A stretch of 45,075 nt of DNA from Candidatus Bathyarchaeota archaeon (GTDB lineage Archaea; Thermoproteota; Bathyarchaeia; TCS64), in NCBI GenBank assembly GCA_016934355.1, contig JAFGTA010000098.1, positions 1 to 45,075 of the forward strand, written 5' to 3'. The notes under the pieces were generated by a model. It saw nothing but the letters and a program-made list of their open reading frames with translations, made no database searches and had not been told where the DNA came from. Shown here piece by piece: positions 17,215 through 24,870 of the stretch. Positions within the stretch are counted from its first letter, which is position 1, and every line of letters begins with the position of its first letter. The translations under genes were made by a program, and so were the position numbers.

Positions 17215-17886
17215 GTGTATGCAGTTTCTGGTAAAGTTTTGACCCCGTTCTTCGCCACTGTGTTTCTTTTATCTCTGGCGGTTAACCTCGCCCCTATTCA
17301 GACCGGTCTGCAGGGGGGCTCTGTACAAGGTTTCTGGGATGATCTCCTGGGCTCAGGCGGCGAGAAGCCCCAAGTCGTCACATTGTCCAGCGCGGAAAGC
17401 ACTGGTAGTAGCAGAATTTTCCTGCAGGTAACCGGGATCGAGGGCGAGTCGACTGAGGCGGACCACGATGGCTGGATCGATGTGCTGTCCTTCACCATGG
17501 GTTTGTCTGACCCCGGGGGCGGCGCCACCGGGTCCACGAGGAGGAGGGGCACCGTGGTCGTGGATGACATCGTCGTCGTCAAGGAGCTTGATAAGTCGAG
17601 CCCTAAGCTCATGGAGAAGTGCGCCGGGGGGATGGTGATTCCCTCGCTGGTAATCGAGATGTGTGCTGGGTCTGGAGACTCACGCGCCGCGTTCTACAGG
17701 TATACGCTTGAGAACGTCATGGTTACGAGTTTTTATTGCAGTGGCACAGACGACGATGTGCCTGTGGAGACGTTTACCCTGAGCTTCGAGGAGATCACGG
17801 TCACCTACACCGAGATCGACGCCTTGGGGAAGGCCAAGGGGAACGTAGAGTTCTCTTATAGGGTCGAGGAAGGAGAAACAGGCTAA
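17215..17886 (+). CDS. secreted Hcp-fold (type VI tube-like) protein
   Basis: 223 aa. A hydrophobic N-terminus (LTPFFATVFLLSLAVNLAPI) looks like a signal peptide or anchor. The rest has the Hcp/Hcp1 layout: IFLQVTGIEGESTEADHDGWIDVLSF, then TRRRGTVVVDDIVVVKELDKSSPKLMEKCAGG, FYRYTLENVMVTSF, and ETFTLSFEEITVTY. Hcp forms ring-stacked tubes in bacterial type VI systems; archaeal and stand-alone bacterial homologues have other or unknown roles. No sheath, VgrG or ATPase genes are nearby, so a secretion system is not supported. GTG 17215 is the likeliest start, with a TATTTAC box about 27 nt upstream. Confidence 0.82.
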   Translation: MYAVSGKVLTPFFATVFLLSLAVNLAPIQTGLQGGSVQGFWDDLLGSGGEKPQVVTLSSAESTGSSRIFLQVTGIEGESTEADHDGWIDVLSFTMGLSDPGGGATGSTRRRGTVVVDDIVVVKELDKSSPKLMEKCAGGMVIPSLVIEMCAGSGDSRAAFYRYTLENVMVTSFYCSGTDDDVPVETFTLSFEEITVTYTEIDALGKAKGNVEFSYRVEEGETG

Positions 17887-17910
17887 CCCCTTTTTTCTTT
17901 TTTATGATTA
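17887..17910 (+). terminator. U-rich transcription terminator after the Hcp-like gene
   Basis: Two T tracts (TTTTTT-C-TTTTTT) directly follow the stop codon on the coding strand, the usual archaeal intrinsic termination signal. No strong hairpin precedes them. Confidence 0.6.
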
Positions 17911-18015
17911 ATTAAGAATCATAACGGCGGATTTTCCATCACCCAGCCCGTAAGATGTGGCTACTCGTTACTGTTATCAGTGTAAAGGTGAGAGATATTT
18001 AATCTGATAGTAGAG

Positions 18016-19077
18016 ATGCCTCTCATCAACGCGGTAGAGTGGGTTAACCCCGGAGAAGACGAGTTAGCCGCGAGGTACCCCAACGTATCGATCAAGTACG
18101 GCAGCCAGTTGACCGTGATGGAGAACCAGTGGGGGGTCCTCTTCAAGGACGGTAAGGCTCTCGACGTCTTCGAGCCCGGTAGACACACGATCACCAGCAA
18201 GAACATCCCGTTCCTGACGGACCTAGTAAAAAGGCTCGGCATCATAGGCGACATATTCGACTGTGAGGTGGTCTTCGTGAACAAGAGCCAGGCTCGGGTC
18301 AACTTCGGCGGCAGGGCCTACTCTGCGCCGAGTGGACAGGTGATGTACCAGGCTGAGATAGGTTTCTACGGGTACATGATAATCAGGGTAGAGGACCCGA
18401 GGCTATTCGTGACGGAGTTTTTCGGGAACAGGAACGCCACGGACACGGCGGAGGTCTCGGAGTTCATACGCGGGTTCGCGATCGAGAAGATAATGAGCTC
18501 CTTCGGGCACCACGACATCTTCTCGCTCGTCAAGAACTTCAGCGTCATATCCCGGGAGATTCTGTCGCCGATCAACTCGGACTCGAAGGGCATAGGGTTG
18601 AGGGTGGTCAACTCGCTGTTTGAGGGCGTCGACATACCGGAGGAGGCGAGGCGGTTCGCGTCTGGTATGGGCCGGCAGGCCATGGCCATGCAGTACACCA
18701 AGGAGACGGCCGAGGTTATGCCGGGCGACGGAGGCGCGGCTGGAGCCGGTCTGGGGGCCGGCCTTGGGATTGCCATGGGGCAGAAAATGATGGATATGGG
18801 CGGACAGCAGCCGCCTAGCAGGGTCTTGGTCTGCCCCAAGTGCGGCGCGGAGAACGATGCCGGAAACAGGTTCTGCGGGGTATGTGGGTCGGAGATGGCG
18901 GCGCAGAAGACAGTCGTCTGCAGCTTCTGCGGGTACCAGATGAGGTTGGGTGACCGGTTCTGTGGGAGATGCGGGAAGCCTGCGGCGTCGGAGAGCAAGT
19001 GCCCCAGGTGTGGGGCTGTCAACCAGTCCGGCAGCAGGTTCTGCCGTGAATGCGGTGAGAAACTGGGGGAGGCTTGA
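18016..19077 (+). CDS. SPFH-domain protein with three C-terminal zinc ribbons
   Basis: 353 aa. Residues 1-230 form an SPFH/band-7-like domain of the YdjI/virion-core-protein type (NPGEDELAARYPN, YGSQLTVMENQWGVLFKDGKALDVFEPGRHTI). Then comes a Gly/Ala-rich hinge (GGAAGAGLGAGLGIAMGQ) and three CxxC...CxxC ribbons (CPKCGAENDAGNRFCGVCG, CSFCGYQMRLGDRFCGRCG, CPRCGAVNQSGSRFCRECG). Such proteins are thought to scaffold membrane or stress complexes, but no reaction is known. Overlaps the next Cys-rich gene by 4 nt, so the two products probably act together. Confidence 0.87.
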   Translation: MPLINAVEWVNPGEDELAARYPNVSIKYGSQLTVMENQWGVLFKDGKALDVFEPGRHTITSKNIPFLTDLVKRLGIIGDIFDCEVVFVNKSQARVNFGGRAYSAPSGQVMYQAEIGFYGYMIIRVEDPRLFVTEFFGNRNATDTAEVSEFIRGFAIEKIMSSFGHHDIFSLVKNFSVISREILSPINSDSKGIGLRVVNSLFEGVDIPEEARRFASGMGRQAMAMQYTKETAEVMPGDGGAAGAGLGAGLGIAMGQKMMDMGGQQPPSRVLVCPKCGAENDAGNRFCGVCGSEMAAQKTVVCSFCGYQMRLGDRFCGRCGKPAASESKCPRCGAVNQSGSRFCRECGEKLGEA

Positions 19078-19697
19078 TCGGGGTGTCGGTTACGGCGGTG
19101 CGTTGCCCCAACTGCGGGTCGGTGGCGTCTAAGAGCGTCAACCAGGACGAGTACAGGTGCAGCCACTGCGGGGCCGTGTTCTACTTCACCAAGCCCAACG
19201 TGCAGAAATACGACACGGTGGCCCACAACTGCCCGATATGCGGTAAACCCGTCCAGGCGGGAACAGGCTACAGGTGTACCAGATGCGGGAAATATGATCT
19301 TTGCCCGGACTGCGTCAGCAAGATAGAGCCAGAGGGATACGTATGTATAGACTGCTTCAGGAAAGCCGGTCAAGACTGCTTCCTGTGCGGGAAGTTCGCC
19401 GGAACAGTCTGTAAGAGCTGTCAGGACCTCGTCGCCAGAGGGGAGCAGGAGATAGTCAAGCAGGTCTGCTGGGACCACTACAGCCTGTTCTTCATCGACG
19501 AGGCCGAGATAGTGCCGGCTAGGGGAGGCATGCCCCCGAGGTGGGGGTCGGTGACCTACAGGTGCCCCGTCCACGGTGAGATATGCGCCATGTGCGTCGA
19601 GGAGAAGAAGCGGATGTTCCGCGGTGTTAAACGGGTGTGTAAGGCCTGTGGCTCCGAGGTGCGGATGACGGAAGTGGACAGGTCTCTCTACCCGTGA
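19074..19697 (+). CDS. Cys-rich multi-zinc-ribbon protein
   Basis: 207 aa from TTG 19074, overlapping the SPFH gene stop. Paired Cys motifs run through the protein: CPNCG...CSHCG, CPICG...CTRCG, CPDC...CIDC, CFLCG...CKSC, CPVHGEICAMC and CKACG. This predicts about five or six zinc sites. Late residues (QVCWDHYSLFFIDEAEIVPARGG) are not a domain I recognise. The context suggests a partner of the SPFH protein; no catalytic motif is visible. Confidence 0.75.
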   Translation: MIGVSVTAVRCPNCGSVASKSVNQDEYRCSHCGAVFYFTKPNVQKYDTVAHNCPICGKPVQAGTGYRCTRCGKYDLCPDCVSKIEPEGYVCIDCFRKAGQDCFLCGKFAGTVCKSCQDLVARGEQEIVKQVCWDHYSLFFIDEAEIVPARGGMPPRWGSVTYRCPVHGEICAMCVEEKKRMFRGVKRVCKACGSEVRMTEVDRSLYP

Positions 19698-19792
19698 CGG
19701 CTTGCGTCGCAATATATGGGGAAGCGAGAACAAAATTTGGTTTAGGTAGAAGATTCGATATACAGTGATTTCAAGCTGTTAATGGGGCTTGG

Positions 19793-19812
19793 CGAAACGA
19801 GATTTATACTTT
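19793..19812 (+). promoter_or_regulatory. BRE/TATA promoter of the VOC gene
   Basis: A BRE-like CGAAACGA (19794-19801) is followed by TTTATACT (19803-19810), 21 nt before ATG 19832. This is a canonical archaeal promoter at leaderless spacing and a useful contrast to the island element. Confidence 0.6.
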
Positions 19813-19831
19813 AAGGAGCATCTATCGATCC

Positions 19832-20221
19832 ATGGACGAGTTTGAGCTTGAGGGAACCCTGACCCTGTTCTACTATGATGACCTGGAGAAGGCTTTCGAA
19901 TTCTACAGCGAGGTCGTTGGGTTCGAGTTCGTCGCCGACTTCGGGTACGTCAAGATATTCAAGGTAGTCGACGGCGCGCTGCTCGGGCTGGTGGACGGCG
20001 AGCTGGGCTCACACAGGACGAGCCCATCGAAGCCTGTCCGGCTCGTCGTCATGATCAAGGACATCGACGCCTGGTTCAGGAGGATCAAGGATGGGGGCGT
20101 CGAGACCTTTGAGGATGCGCCGTTCACGGGTAAGAGGATGAGGCTCAAGGGGTTCACGTTCCTGGACCCCGAGGGGTACACGGTCGAGATGTGTCAGTAC
20201 CTGACGCCCTACGGATTATAG
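19832..20221 (+). CDS. VOC (glyoxalase/bleomycin resistance) family protein
   Basis: 129 aa, one typical VOC module: LTLFYYDDLEKAFEFYSEVVGFEFVADFGYVKIFKV with the early motif, and FTFLDPEGYTVEMCQY with the C-terminal metal-ligand Glu. The family includes lyases, dioxygenases and antibiotic-binding proteins; the substrate cannot be deduced. Single-gene unit with its own promoter. Confidence 0.87.
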   Translation: MDEFELEGTLTLFYYDDLEKAFEFYSEVVGFEFVADFGYVKIFKVVDGALLGLVDGELGSHRTSPSKPVRLVVMIKDIDAWFRRIKDGGVETFEDAPFTGKRMRLKGFTFLDPEGYTVEMCQYLTPYGL

Positions 20222-20253
20222 AGCAAGGTATCGGCGTTCAAGAGTAGAGAAAA

Positions 20254-20769
20254 TCATGGGTTGACGAATAGCGCCATCACCTGTATGTCATAGTATTCTC
20301 CGTCGAGTTTACGGGCTCTCCTCTTCACGCCCTCAGACGCGAACCCGCGTTTCACGTAGAGCCCGATGGCTACGGTGTTCGACGTGTAAACCTCAAGCTC
20401 GACCCGTTCGATACCAAACTTCTTCGCAGCGTCCAGAGCTGTATCCAGCAACGACGTGCCGAGTCCCTGCCCGCGGTACGCCTTGAGGACGCCCATCCCC
20501 AGCACTCCGCAGTGATTGAAGTCTATCCCCCTCATGGGTATGATGTCGCACCAGCCCACGACCTTGTCCGCGTACACGGCGACGTACTGGGGATGGCCGC
20601 AGCGTATGTTGTTTAACACGAATTCCCGTGTCGACTCCATGGGGCGAGCCTCCACCCCTGCGAGGTACCGCCTCTCCCGGGCCACTGAGTCGAGGCAGGC
20701 GTGGAAACTCTCGATGTGCTCCTCGGCGATGGGAACGATCTCTATTTTGCCTGGTGCTTGCTGTGTCAT
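20254..20769 (-). CDS. GNAT family N-acetyltransferase
   Basis: 171 aa. The acetyl-CoA loop is RGQGLGTSLLDTALDAAK (motif A), preceded by GVLGMGVLKAY and followed by VELEVYTSNTVAIGLYVKRGFASEG (motif B). It probably acetylates a small-molecule or protein amine. It has its own promoter with the GATGATAAAA half of the island element 31 nt upstream. Confidence 0.9.
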   Translation of the reverse strand: MTQQAPGKIEIVPIAEEHIESFHACLDSVARERRYLAGVEARPMESTREFVLNNIRCGHPQYVAVYADKVVGWCDIIPMRGIDFNHCGVLGMGVLKAYRGQGLGTSLLDTALDAAKKFGIERVELEVYTSNTVAIGLYVKRGFASEGVKRRARKLDGEYYDIQVMALFVNP

Positions 20770-20797
20770 CCGGTGACTCAGAGTAACCTGTGAAAGG

Positions 20798-20810
20798 GAT
20801 GATAAAACAG
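20798..20810 (-). promoter_or_regulatory. partial island-type element before the GNAT gene
   Basis: GATGATAAAACAG keeps the left arm and TATA core of the island palindrome but lacks the ATCATCGAT arm. It lies 31 nt (core) from the ATG. It marks the left boundary of the motif's distribution. Confidence 0.5.
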
Positions 20811-20871
20811 TTGTTCGATGCCCGCTTCACTCCGGTGGGACTGGGCGGCTCGCCGCCCCGGTGTTCAGGGC

Positions 20872-21345
20872 CTACTTCTTCTTCAGTTCTTTGAGCTGCG
20901 CCTCCGAGGCGTTGAGCTGGCTCTTCAGCTGTGTCTGCGTCTTGCTGAGCTCCTCCATCTTGTCCTGGAGCTCCTTCACCTTGGATAACGTCTTGGCTTC
21001 ACGCCTCTTCATGTCTTCGAGCTCGACCTGGCAGTTCTGCCATAGCTCGAAGTACTTCGCCTCGTTGGAGGCTTTGCCGCCGCCGGTCGGCGTCTTGGGC
21101 TTCGCCTGTCTGCTCTGGGGCTCGTCGAGCTTCTGGTCGATCTTCTCGCGGAGCTTGTCGTAGTCCCTGGCTCGGCTGCCGGGGGCCACGTACCGGTGCT
21201 GGGGTGGATCGTCTTCCACCTTGATCCTGAAGACTGGGAGGCCTCGGTAGACCTGGTATACCTCGTCTGGGTCGCCGGTTCCGTCTGCCTTTATCTTCGC
21301 GGTCTGTCTCTCAACCCATTTCCTGTACTCTGGGTCGTAACTCAT
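20872..21345 (-). CDS. coiled-coil protein of unknown function
   Basis: 157 aa. Residues 1-50 are a mixed soluble region (YDPEYRKWVERQTAKIKADGT, VYRGLPVFRIKVEDDP). A Gly/Lys linker (RQAKPKTPTGGGKA) follows, and residues 95-157 form a heptad-patterned coiled coil ending in ELKKK. No membrane segment. I do not recognise a named family. Monocistronic, minus strand, with a short leader. Confidence 0.65.
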   Translation of the reverse strand: MSYDPEYRKWVERQTAKIKADGTGDPDEVYQVYRGLPVFRIKVEDDPPQHRYVAPGSRARDYDKLREKIDQKLDEPQSRQAKPKTPTGGGKASNEAKYFELWQNCQVELEDMKRREAKTLSKVKELQDKMEELSKTQTQLKSQLNASEAQLKELKKK

Positions 21346-21415
21346 GTAGAATCACCATGTAATTACACGTGACGGTAAATAAGCCGTTCTAGAAATGCGA
21401 CGCACGCGCGACTCC

Positions 21416-21430
21416 ATAAGAAAAAAGAGG
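21416..21430 (-). terminator. U-tract terminator downstream of the 91-aa gene
   Basis: On the minus strand, TCTTTTTTCTTATG follows the stop at 21442 by about 12 nt. It is a T-rich archaeal-type terminator without an obvious stem. Confidence 0.45.
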
Positions 21431-21441
21431 TGGGATAGTTT

Positions 21442-21717
21442 CTACTCGTAGTCCCAGACCATCACGGTTCTGGTCTTCTCCAGCGGCGTCTTTCCGTTGA
21501 CGTCCGGGTCGCTTATCGCCTTCTCCCAGTCCGATACCTTTCCTTTAATGACGTGGACGGCTGGCTCCGGTACGCCGAAAGGCCCCCCGTAGAATACCAG
21601 CTTGAGGTCGTGTTTCTTGCAGGCTTCCTTGAACGGCGCGTACATTTTCTTGACGCTTTCCTGTCCTTCCGGGGGCTTCTTGTACCACCCGTATACTATG
21701 TAGTAGCCTATCGCCAA
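21442..21717 (-). CDS. small uncharacterised protein (91 aa)
   Basis: A perfect Shine-Dalgarno AGGAGG (21725-21730, minus strand) lies 7 nt before a TTG at 21717. I therefore prefer that start over the ATG at 21738, whose reading would pass through the ribosome site. The protein begins AIGYYIVYGWYKKPPEG and continues with MYAPFKEACKKHDLKLVFYGGPFGVPEPAVHVIKG, a compact alpha/beta fold resembling ferredoxin-like stress or 'DUF3303-like' proteins, though I cannot confirm that. No Cys cluster or membrane helix. Confidence 0.65.
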   Translation of the reverse strand: MAIGYYIVYGWYKKPPEGQESVKKMYAPFKEACKKHDLKLVFYGGPFGVPEPAVHVIKGKVSDWEKAISDPDVNGKTPLEKTRTVMVWDYE

Positions 21718-21892
21718 TTTTTTTCCTCCTAGTTGCATGAGGTTAGCTAACGAGCAGCGTTTCCTGTTAGCAGAACCTAAATGATCCTTTATTTACTGGT
21801 CATTTAAGGATGATCTTAGGTAATTCTAGTGCATATGTTCATTTTTTTACAGTAGAAATAAACACAATGAAGCGGAGTTTTAATGATTGACT

Positions 21893-22417
21893 TCAAGTAT
21901 CGGTTTGGAGTTCGATTTCAGGGTTTTTCTTTGCGTACTCGATGAGTGCCTTGTACAGTCCCTCGAACTCTATGGCCCACCTAGGCCAGTTGTAGCGTCT
22001 CCTGTTCTCCATGATCACTGGCTCATATTTCTCCCAGATGGCCTTGATGCCTCCGCTCATGACGAGTGCTATCATGCGGATGTCGAGGTACCCTTCTCGC
22101 ACTATCGGGCCTAGCGCCTCCATGAGGTTGATGTAGAATATCCATCTTGAGTACCCCTCCGGGTTGTTTTCTTTGCCGTATTTGCGCTGGAAGTCGTCGT
22201 AGTCGGTGTACTCCCATTCCAGTAGGTCCATGAGGATGTCTATGTTTTCGCGTGTGGTGAACTTGTTGTAGACCGCCATGTATAGCTGGGCTTGTCGGGT
22301 TTCGAGTTGTAGCTGCTGGTTTCTCCGTGTATTGTATAGTGTTGTTATGTGGTATGCGACGCCGACTGGTATGCTTATCATGGCTGCTATGTTGATGAGT
22401 GTCTGAAAATCAAGCAT
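21893..22417 (-). CDS. TMC-A: single-helix membrane protein of the island paralogue family
   Basis: 174 aa. Membrane helix at about residues 5-27 (LINIAAMISIPVGVAYHITTLY), then RRNQQLQLETRQAQLYM, a linker one heptad longer than the shortest class. The body has WEYTDYDDFQRKYG, LMEALGPIVREGYLD, MSGGIKAIWEKYEP and RRRYNWPRWAIEFEGLY, the four blocks shared by the family. Positive charges after the helix predict a cytoplasmic C-terminal domain. It is the leftmost member. Possible DUF4760-like protein (not verified). A palindromic element lies 20 nt upstream and the TATA core 23 nt. Confidence 0.75.
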   Translation of the reverse strand: MLDFQTLINIAAMISIPVGVAYHITTLYNTRRNQQLQLETRQAQLYMAVYNKFTTRENIDILMDLLEWEYTDYDDFQRKYGKENNPEGYSRWIFYINLMEALGPIVREGYLDIRMIALVMSGGIKAIWEKYEPVIMENRRRYNWPRWAIEFEGLYKALIEYAKKNPEIELQTDT

Positions 22418-22437
22418 AGATAACGTTACGGTGGAGT

Positions 22438-22455
22438 GATGATAAGATCATCGAT
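22438..22455 (-). promoter_or_regulatory. island element 1 (TMC-A promoter)
   Basis: GATGATAAGATCATCGAT; one change (A to G) in the TATA core, otherwise the full inverted repeat GATGAT/ATCATC. The core ends 23 nt before the ATG at 22417. Confidence 0.75.
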
Positions 22456-22506
22456 TTGGTTTCCCGAGGATAAAGAGTATTAGTCTTATGTGAATAAGTT
22501 TGTTGT

Positions 22507-23208
22507 ATGTCTTCTGTTCTTGGGTCTGTGGATTGGGGAAAACCAGCTGTCAGGTTCCTCGAAGCGTTTGGTAGGATAGACAGGGAAAAGCCGGCTGTTG
22601 TTTATCTCAGGCACTCTCAGGCTGACTATAGTGACGTGAAATCCCCGAAAGACGGCGTACTCACGGAGCAGGGAGTTAAATCATCATACGAGTTCGGGGA
22701 AAGACTGCCGAAGCATTTTACATATAGATTATTTCACAGCCCGTATCCGAGGGCGAAGATATCCGCTGAACAGGTACACCGTGGATTATCGGGTCGAAAC
22801 ATTGAATCCAGGATGATGGGTGCCCAGGAGTACATGATGTTTCCGAGTAGATACGATGCTAAGGTTATGGAGCTTTTCGATGTTTATGGCTCTGATTTTG
22901 TCGGTCATTGGGTTAGCGGCAGGTTCAGTGAAGATGATGTGCCTTCCTCGCTGAAGTTAGCGCAGGAAACGGCGAACCGCGTCGTGGGTAATCTAGGTGA
23001 CGCGGAGCCAGGCACCATTGACGTGTATGTCGGTCATGATATCATTATTATGCCTATGATGTTCCACTGGTTCGGGGCGTTCAAGAGATACAAGTGGGTC
23101 GGCTATCTTGACGGTTTTATTCTTCAGCTGTATCCTGACGTGATGGTCTATCTGGATAAGGAGGGTATGCACAGGGTGCCGTATCCATGTTGGTGGGTCA
23201 AGCCTTGA
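22507..23208 (+). CDS. histidine phosphatase superfamily protein
   Basis: 233 aa. The phosphatase core shows VVYLRHSQAD (RHS in place of the usual RHG), LTEQGVKSSYEFGERL, HSPYPRAKISAEQV (second Arg) and VGHDIIIMP (second His). It therefore probably hydrolyses a phosphate ester through a phosphohistidine. The substrate is unknown. It is on the plus strand, divergent from TMC-A, and its end overlaps TMC-B by 11 bp. Confidence 0.85.
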   Translation: MSSVLGSVDWGKPAVRFLEAFGRIDREKPAVVYLRHSQADYSDVKSPKDGVLTEQGVKSSYEFGERLPKHFTYRLFHSPYPRAKISAEQVHRGLSGRNIESRMMGAQEYMMFPSRYDAKVMELFDVYGSDFVGHWVSGRFSEDDVPSSLKLAQETANRVVGNLGDAEPGTIDVYVGHDIIIMPMMFHWFGAFKRYKWVGYLDGFILQLYPDVMVYLDKEGMHRVPYPCWWVKP

Positions 23209-23689
23209 ACTGAGGGTGTTCTTTCGCTGCCAGTGGCTTGATTTTATCGTATAGGAACTCTACTTTCTCAAGGTACTGTGGGTAGCTTACCTTTCTGTAC
23301 TCGATGATTATTTCTCCGAATTTCTCCCAGAACCAGATTATCCATGAGGACATCAGTTCTTCGACGAGTCTCGGGGCTAGTTCTTTGTGTTCTACCAGGA
23401 CGCCGATTCCATCGAAGAAGTTTGCGGTGGAGTGGAATAACGTGTTGGCGTCTTTGTCTGCTCTTGAGCCGTATTTTGATCTGAAGTCTGTGAAGTCCTT
23501 CCACGTCCAGCTGCTGAGTTCTCTGGTGTCTCTTACGAATTCTTTGCTTCTCATCTGTGTGTAGAGGTTCATGAATAGCTGGGTTTGTCTTGTCTTGTTT
23601 TGGTTGTTTAGTACCAGTGCGTAGTATGTTATGGATGCTGTGAGTGCGAGGAGAGGGATTATGTAGAGAACCTGCTCAATCGAAACCAT
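23198..23689 (-). CDS. TMC-B: island paralogue, shortest linker class
   Basis: About 163 aa from ATG 23689, preferred over TTG 23695 because the TATA core then lies exactly 23 nt upstream. Helix VLYIIPLLALTASITYYALVL, then NNQNKTRQTQLFMNLY without the LETRQAQ heptad. The body is the most divergent: WTWKDFTDFRSKYG, FFDGIGVLVEHKELA, MSSWIIWFWEKFGE, and a YPQYLEKVEFLY block in which the usual WP is YP. The N-terminus (IEQVLYI-PLLALT) pairs with that of TMC-C. Confidence 0.72.
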   Translation of the reverse strand: MVSIEQVLYIIPLLALTASITYYALVLNNQNKTRQTQLFMNLYTQMRSKEFVRDTRELSSWTWKDFTDFRSKYGSRADKDANTLFHSTANFFDGIGVLVEHKELAPRLVEELMSSWIIWFWEKFGEIIIEYRKVSYPQYLEKVEFLYDKIKPLAAKEHPQFKA

Positions 23690-23712
23690 ACTCAATGTTA
23701 TGGTAATGTGAG

Positions 23713-23727
23713 GATAAAATCATCGAT
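23713..23727 (-). promoter_or_regulatory. island element 2 (TMC-B promoter)
   Basis: GATAAAATCATCGAT preceded by AG, so the left arm is degenerate (GAG-GAT). TAATTAATG follows. Confidence 0.75.
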
Positions 23728-23750
23728 TAATTAATGTGAGTATGAATAGA

Positions 23751-24287
23751 TTATGGGTTGAGTTCAGGGAATTTTGCTGTTGTGTCTTTATTATATTTCA
23801 TAGACAGTTCCTTCATAGTATCATATAACCCTTCTAGGTCTTCAAACATTTTAGGACCCCATTGTTCTCTAAATATCATAAATATTGGTAGATGTTTCTC
23901 CCAGAAATTGATGATGAATCCATACATAATGTCGTGAACAAGCTCATGGTCAATCAGGCCTCTTTTCACCAGCACTCCTAAACCCTCTAGCCATGTGATG
24001 GTTGAGTCCCAGATGGCGTGATCATCCGGATTAACGTCCGGTCCGTATTGTCTAAAGAAATCATCGTAGTCGGTCCATTTCCACATTACCATAAGTGCTT
24101 CTCTATCTTTTTGGAATTGTTTAGACGCATATACATTGAAAATGTTGAGAAATAGTTGAGCCTGTCTGGTTTCTAGCTGCTGTTTTTGCGTTATGTTGGC
24201 GTTTCTCAGGTTCATGGAGTAGTAGAGTACAGATACAGTCAGGGCGAGAACAGGAAGGATGTAAAGAATCTGCTCTAAAGGGATCAT
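23751..24287 (-). CDS. TMC-C: island paralogue, one-heptad linker
   Basis: 178 aa. Helix ILYILPVLALTVSVLYYSMNL, linker RNANITQKQQLETRQAQLFL. Body: WKWTDYDDFFRQYGPDVNPDDHAIW, WLEGLGVLVKRGLID, MYGFIINFWEKHLP, and a divergent WGPKMFEDLEGLYDTM where others have WP. The C-terminus is extended with a Lys/Thr-rich tail ending FPELNP. More AT-rich at the third codon position than TMC-A. Only about 60 bp separate it from TMC-B upstream. Confidence 0.73.
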   Translation of the reverse strand: MIPLEQILYILPVLALTVSVLYYSMNLRNANITQKQQLETRQAQLFLNIFNVYASKQFQKDREALMVMWKWTDYDDFFRQYGPDVNPDDHAIWDSTITWLEGLGVLVKRGLIDHELVHDIMYGFIINFWEKHLPIFMIFREQWGPKMFEDLEGLYDTMKELSMKYNKDTTAKFPELNP

Positions 24288-24310
24288 GAATACCCTTGGA
24301 TAGATATTTT

Positions 24311-24325
24311 GATAAAATCATCGAT
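24311..24325 (-). promoter_or_regulatory. island element 3 (TMC-C promoter)
   Basis: GATAAAATCATCGAT preceded by TTTT instead of the left arm. It lies in the divergent region shared with the plus-strand gene at 24367. Confidence 0.72.
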
Positions 24326-24366
24326 CCTCCATATCGTTAAATCAAGATCAACACAATTCTTGGATC

Positions 24367-24870
24367 ATGGGTTCTAAACCTTTGGCTTGGGATGAAAAAC
24401 ATAGTTTATCATGGGAAGAATACTTCGACACAAGATTCCTCGAAGCCATAAAACTGGGAAAACTACTCATAAAAGAAATAGGCGAAGAGAAAGCCTACAG
24501 GATGATAGCTGAAAACGCGTATAAAACAGAAACAGAGTTCGGCAGAGAACTCAGAGTAGATAAAATATTGGGCTCAGCAGAAGACTTAGCCGAGATATTC
24601 AGGGAGCTTCTCGATACGCCCTACTTCAAAAAGTCGTGTACCGTTGAGGTCAAAGATTCTATCGACGGATTCAGCTATGATGTAACCCACTGCATCTGGG
24701 CTCACATATTTAGGAAGCATGATGCCTCGGAGCTCGGGTATCATATGATATGCCATGGAGATTATGGAATTGCGAACGGATTAGGAGAACATGTTAAACT
24801 AGATAGAACTAAGACGCTTATGCTGGGAGAGGACTGCTGCGATTTCAGATGGGTCTGGCATGAGCCGTGA
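24367..24870 (+). CDS. L-2-amino-thiazoline-4-carboxylate hydrolase-like protein
   Basis: 167 aa. The C-terminal signature C-x-WAHIFRKHDASELGYHMICHGDYGIANGL...LDRTKTLMLGEDCCDFRW is that of the ATC hydrolase family (PF14196 type), with the conserved Cys, His, Asp and final CDFxW. In Pseudomonas, ATC hydrolase opens the thiazoline ring on the way to cysteine; archaeal homologues are uncharacterised and common. Its last 26 bp overlap TMC-D, which converges. Confidence 0.8.
   Translation: MGSKPLAWDEKHSLSWEEYFDTRFLEAIKLGKLLIKEIGEEKAYRMIAENAYKTETEFGRELRVDKILGSAEDLAEIFRELLDTPYFKKSCTVEVKDSIDGFSYDVTHCIWAHIFRKHDASELGYHMICHGDYGIANGLGEHVKLDRTKTLMLGEDCCDFRWVWHEP

Noticed and set aside
17215..17886. A type VI secretion system
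   Set aside because: Only an Hcp-like protein is present; no sheath, baseplate, VgrG or ClpV genes nearby.
18366..19733. 455-codon minus-strand open frame
   Set aside because: Antisense to the SPFH and zinc-ribbon genes, Pro/His-rich with no family likeness; the plus-strand proteins have clear Cys motifs.
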